Below, one piece after another: positions 5,780 through 7,156 of a stretch of 7,156 nucleotides of DNA. Numbering within the stretch: the first letter of the stretch is position 1; the number at the start of each line of letters is the position of its first letter. The stretch comes from Azonexus sp. (GTDB lineage: Bacteria; Pseudomonadota; Gammaproteobacteria; Burkholderiales; Rhodocyclaceae): NCBI GenBank assembly GCA_030697085.1, contig JAUYQT010000097.1:1-7156 (forward strand), written 5' to 3'. Both the position numbers and the translations under genes were made by a program. Below the pieces are notes generated by a model. The model was given only the letters and a program-made list of their open reading frames with translations. It did not search any database and was not told the origin of the DNA.

Positions 5780-6667
5780 TCAAGACACGCCGGCCTGAAA
5801 CTGGATGAACTCACTCCCCTTTTCCGAAGACGGTGAGCCAAGATAAAGGCGTCCGCGGCCCAACAAGACATGCGCCTTGTGATGAACAAAAGCCATCGCC
5901 TGATTATCCTGAACCAGATATGAACCATTAGTGCTGCGGTCAACGAAGAAAAAACGGTCAAAACAGCGTTCGATCGTTCCATGTAGCCGCGAACAGCGGG
6001 CATCTCGCAAGAAAATATCCGAGCCGGGCTGACGCCCAAGACTTAAAGATGGCCGCCCGACATCAACCCGATGCACCCGGCCTTGATGTTGCAAGGTCAA
6101 GCGTTCTGCCCCCTGACCTAATGCCGAAAGCAGTGTTTTCACCGCCCGCGATGAAGTTTCCTGCCAGGCAATCTGGCAGATATCCAAATGCCGTTTGCCA
6201 CAAATCAATGGCAAATCCTCGCGCCGTTCAACTGCCAGCAGTGATTGGGAAAAAAGCTTCAAACGCCTGGGCAAACTCAACAGAATATGAGCCGGATCAG
6301 CGTGATCCGAAAGGCGGCTTGCCGGGTTCCGGCCATCGCAAGAGAAAAACCGCGCCTCATCCAAATGATGACCTGAGCAAATACCAATATGTAAACTCAC
6401 TGATAGCCCAGCATAAAGTGGCAACGCAGCCACCCGCTCCTGCATCTCGATGGCCGATTGCCAAGCCTCCCCGCCATCAGCAAAGAAAGCTGTCAAATGA
6501 CTCTCGTTATGGCGCACAACCGAGCCACCGTGACGCTTCACTGCATAGCGAATCCGTTTCTCACACCGGCCTAGCGCATAACCCACTTCACGTTGTTCAA
6601 GCCGTTGGGACAGCCCGGTATCACCGGAAATATCCACGCTCAACACCGACAATGCATCGCCAGTCAC
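5780..6667 (-). CDS. Degenerate class III nucleotide cyclase domain fused to an FHA domain
   Basis: A soluble signalling protein of 295 residues with no signal peptide or membrane segment. Residues 5-135 match the adenylate/guanylate cyclase fold: LSVLSVDISGDT holds the first metal Asp (D12), HGGSVV (46-51) precedes the usual GDG hairpin, and SLHIGICSG and NPASRL keep N114 and R118. The GDG motif is replaced by E55-S56-H57, so the second metal-binding Asp is missing and cyclase activity is doubtful. Residues about 190-285 form an FHA domain: GRQPGSDI (211-218), SRLHG (226-230) and DRSTNGSYL (243-251), the phosphothreonine-binding motifs, intact. The GTG start overlaps the preceding minus-strand gene's stop (GTGA) and has GGTGG six bases upstream. 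It may read out Ser/Thr phosphorylation; no link to N2O reduction is shown by the sequence. Confidence 0.88.
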   Translation of the reverse strand: MTGDALSVLSVDISGDTGLSQRLEQREVGYALGRCEKRIRYAVKRHGGSVVRHNESHLTAFFADGGEAWQSAIEMQERVAALPLYAGLSVSLHIGICSGHHLDEARFFSCDGRNPASRLSDHADPAHILLSLPRRLKLFSQSLLAVERREDLPLICGKRHLDICQIAWQETSSRAVKTLLSALGQGAERLTLQHQGRVHRVDVGRPSLSLGRQPGSDIFLRDARCSRLHGTIERCFDRFFFVDRSTNGSYLVQDNQAMAFVHHKAHVLLGRGRLYLGSPSSEKGSEFIQFQAGVS

Positions 6668-6957
6668 TGCTTGCCACCGGTCAACGCAATTTCCTGGCCT
6701 TTTTTCCAGCGATCGAATTCGTCAAACGACGTTTCCTCAACCTGAGGAATCCGCCGCTCGGGTCTCCGACGCTGTTCCTTGCGAGCAAAACTCTCAGCCT
6801 CCAGATCACCTCGCCGATCACCCGCGCGACGCGTGACAAAAGCAATCGTCCGTACTCGCTGCCGAGTGAAACTTTCGTGCACGGTGACGGAGGCAGCATT
6901 GCGCCGACGAACCTTGCAGATCACCCATTCACGAAACGAAACTTCCTCTATCAACAT
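6664..6957 (-). CDS. Unrecognised small arginine-rich protein upstream of cyclase/FHA gene
   Basis: I do not recognise this 97-residue protein. It starts MLIEEVSFREWVICKVRR. An arginine-rich middle (TRRAGDRRGD, KEQRRRPERR) leads to an acidic stretch (VEETSFDEFDRW) and a basic tail. No signal peptide or membrane segment is visible, and it looks cytoplasmic. Support for its being real comes from the four-base GTGA overlap of its stop with the cyclase/FHA start and from ordinary codon use. I chose the ATG at 6957, with GGGG about eight bases upstream; the frame stays open upstream and a TTG at 7005 would add 16 residues. It is probably co-transcribed with the FHA protein and may be a partner of it, but that is inference only. 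Confidence 0.6.
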   Translation of the reverse strand: MLIEEVSFREWVICKVRRRNAASVTVHESFTRQRVRTIAFVTRRAGDRRGDLEAESFARKEQRRRPERRIPQVEETSFDEFDRWKKGQEIALTGGKQ

Positions 6958-7063
6958 TTGCCAACCCCATGCCTGAATCAGCCGATGCCGAAACACGGCG
7001 CACAAGCGTTAATTGACCAAGGGTACGGTAAAACCACGACCCCGTAAGCTTGCATCGAATCAC

Positions 7064-7082
7064 CATCAAATTCACGTTGATG
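7064..7082. repeat. Inverted repeat CATCAA-N7-TTGATG
   Basis: A perfect six-base dyad with a seven-base centre lies in the region upstream of the minus-strand operon. The half-sites face the opposite way from an FNR box. It could be an operator or a small hairpin; no T-run follows on either strand. Confidence 0.4.
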
Positions 7083-7116
7083 ATCTTAGACGCTCGTCAT
7101 CGGGCGATAAATACCG

Positions 7117-7137
7117 TATTCGGCTTATTCCGAATAA
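7117..7137. promoter_or_regulatory. Two overlapping dyads, candidate operator
   Basis: TATTCGG (7117-7123) and CCGAATA (7130-7136) form a perfect seven-base inverted repeat with a six-base centre. A second dyad, TTATTC-C-GAATAA (7125-7137), shares its right arm. The second fits the T-N11-A shape typical of LysR-type regulator sites. It lies just upstream of an ATG at 7144 and about 160 bases upstream of the minus-strand operon, so it may control either direction. No T-run follows, arguing against a terminator. Confidence 0.45.
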
Positions 7138-7143
7138 CTAAAT

Positions 7144-7156
7144 ATGAGCGATCAGG
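7144..7156 (+). CDS. Possible start of a rightward gene cut by the window end
   Basis: An ATG at 7144 opens a frame reading M-S-D-Q before the window ends. The only support is its position directly after an operator-like dyad and the divergent arrangement with the minus-strand operon. No clear ribosome site precedes it. Function cannot be judged. Confidence 0.2.

Noticed and set aside
6049..7047. Long + strand open frame of 332 codons opposite the cyclase/FHA and small protein genes
   Set aside because: Its product has no recognisable domain and a low-complexity Pro/Ser/His/Arg composition, and it lies antisense to a gene with clear cyclase and FHA motifs. It is a shadow frame.
1..7156. CRISPR array, tRNA, rRNA, insertion sequence or prophage gene
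   Set aside because: No spaced long direct repeats, tRNA-like cloverleaf, transposase motif or terminal inverted repeats were seen on reading.

Overview
This window carries the accessory part of a nitrous oxide reductase (nos) gene cluster, followed by a separate, oppositely oriented signalling locus. The moderately GC-rich, densely packed genes and the combination of proteins suggest a denitrifying or N2O-respiring betaproteobacterium, perhaps a Rhodocyclales member such as Dechloromonas or Azonexus. That placement is an inference from protein character; no marker gene is present. nosZ itself is not in the window and presumably lies upstream of position 1.

Positions 1-2881 (+ strand) hold nosD (5' end cut by the window edge), nosG and nosH, joined by two ATGA stop/start overlaps. 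NosD is the periplasmic beta-helix maturation protein. NosG and NosH are NapG/NapH-like iron-sulfur proteins that should pass quinol electrons toward the N2O reductase side. No nosR is seen here. NosG/NosH-type electron transfer is typical of clade II (atypical) nos clusters.

Positions 2882-5743 (+ strand) hold nosF (ABC ATPase), nosL (copper-binding lipoprotein), nosY (ABC permease) and a TlpA/thioredoxin-like gene. A 53-base gap before nosF contains a perfect TATAAT placed so that transcription would start at or next to the nosF ATG. An FNR-like dyad is centred about 41 bases upstream of that predicted start. This looks like an internal, possibly anaerobically controlled, leaderless promoter. 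The 102-base nosL-nosY spacer is largely made of degenerate heptamer repeats that run right up to the nosY start codon. The TlpA-like gene begins at a TTG codon overlapping the nosY stop. Together F, L, Y, D and the thiol-redox protein would assemble the copper centres of NosZ in the periplasm.

Positions 5744-7156: a small hairpin separates the nos operon from two convergent minus-strand genes. These are an unrecognised 97-residue arginine-rich protein and, in a GTGA overlap with it, a fusion of a degenerate class III nucleotide cyclase domain with a C-terminal FHA domain. The last 200 bases are intergenic. They carry two compact inverted-repeat elements and perhaps the first codons of a rightward gene at the very edge.
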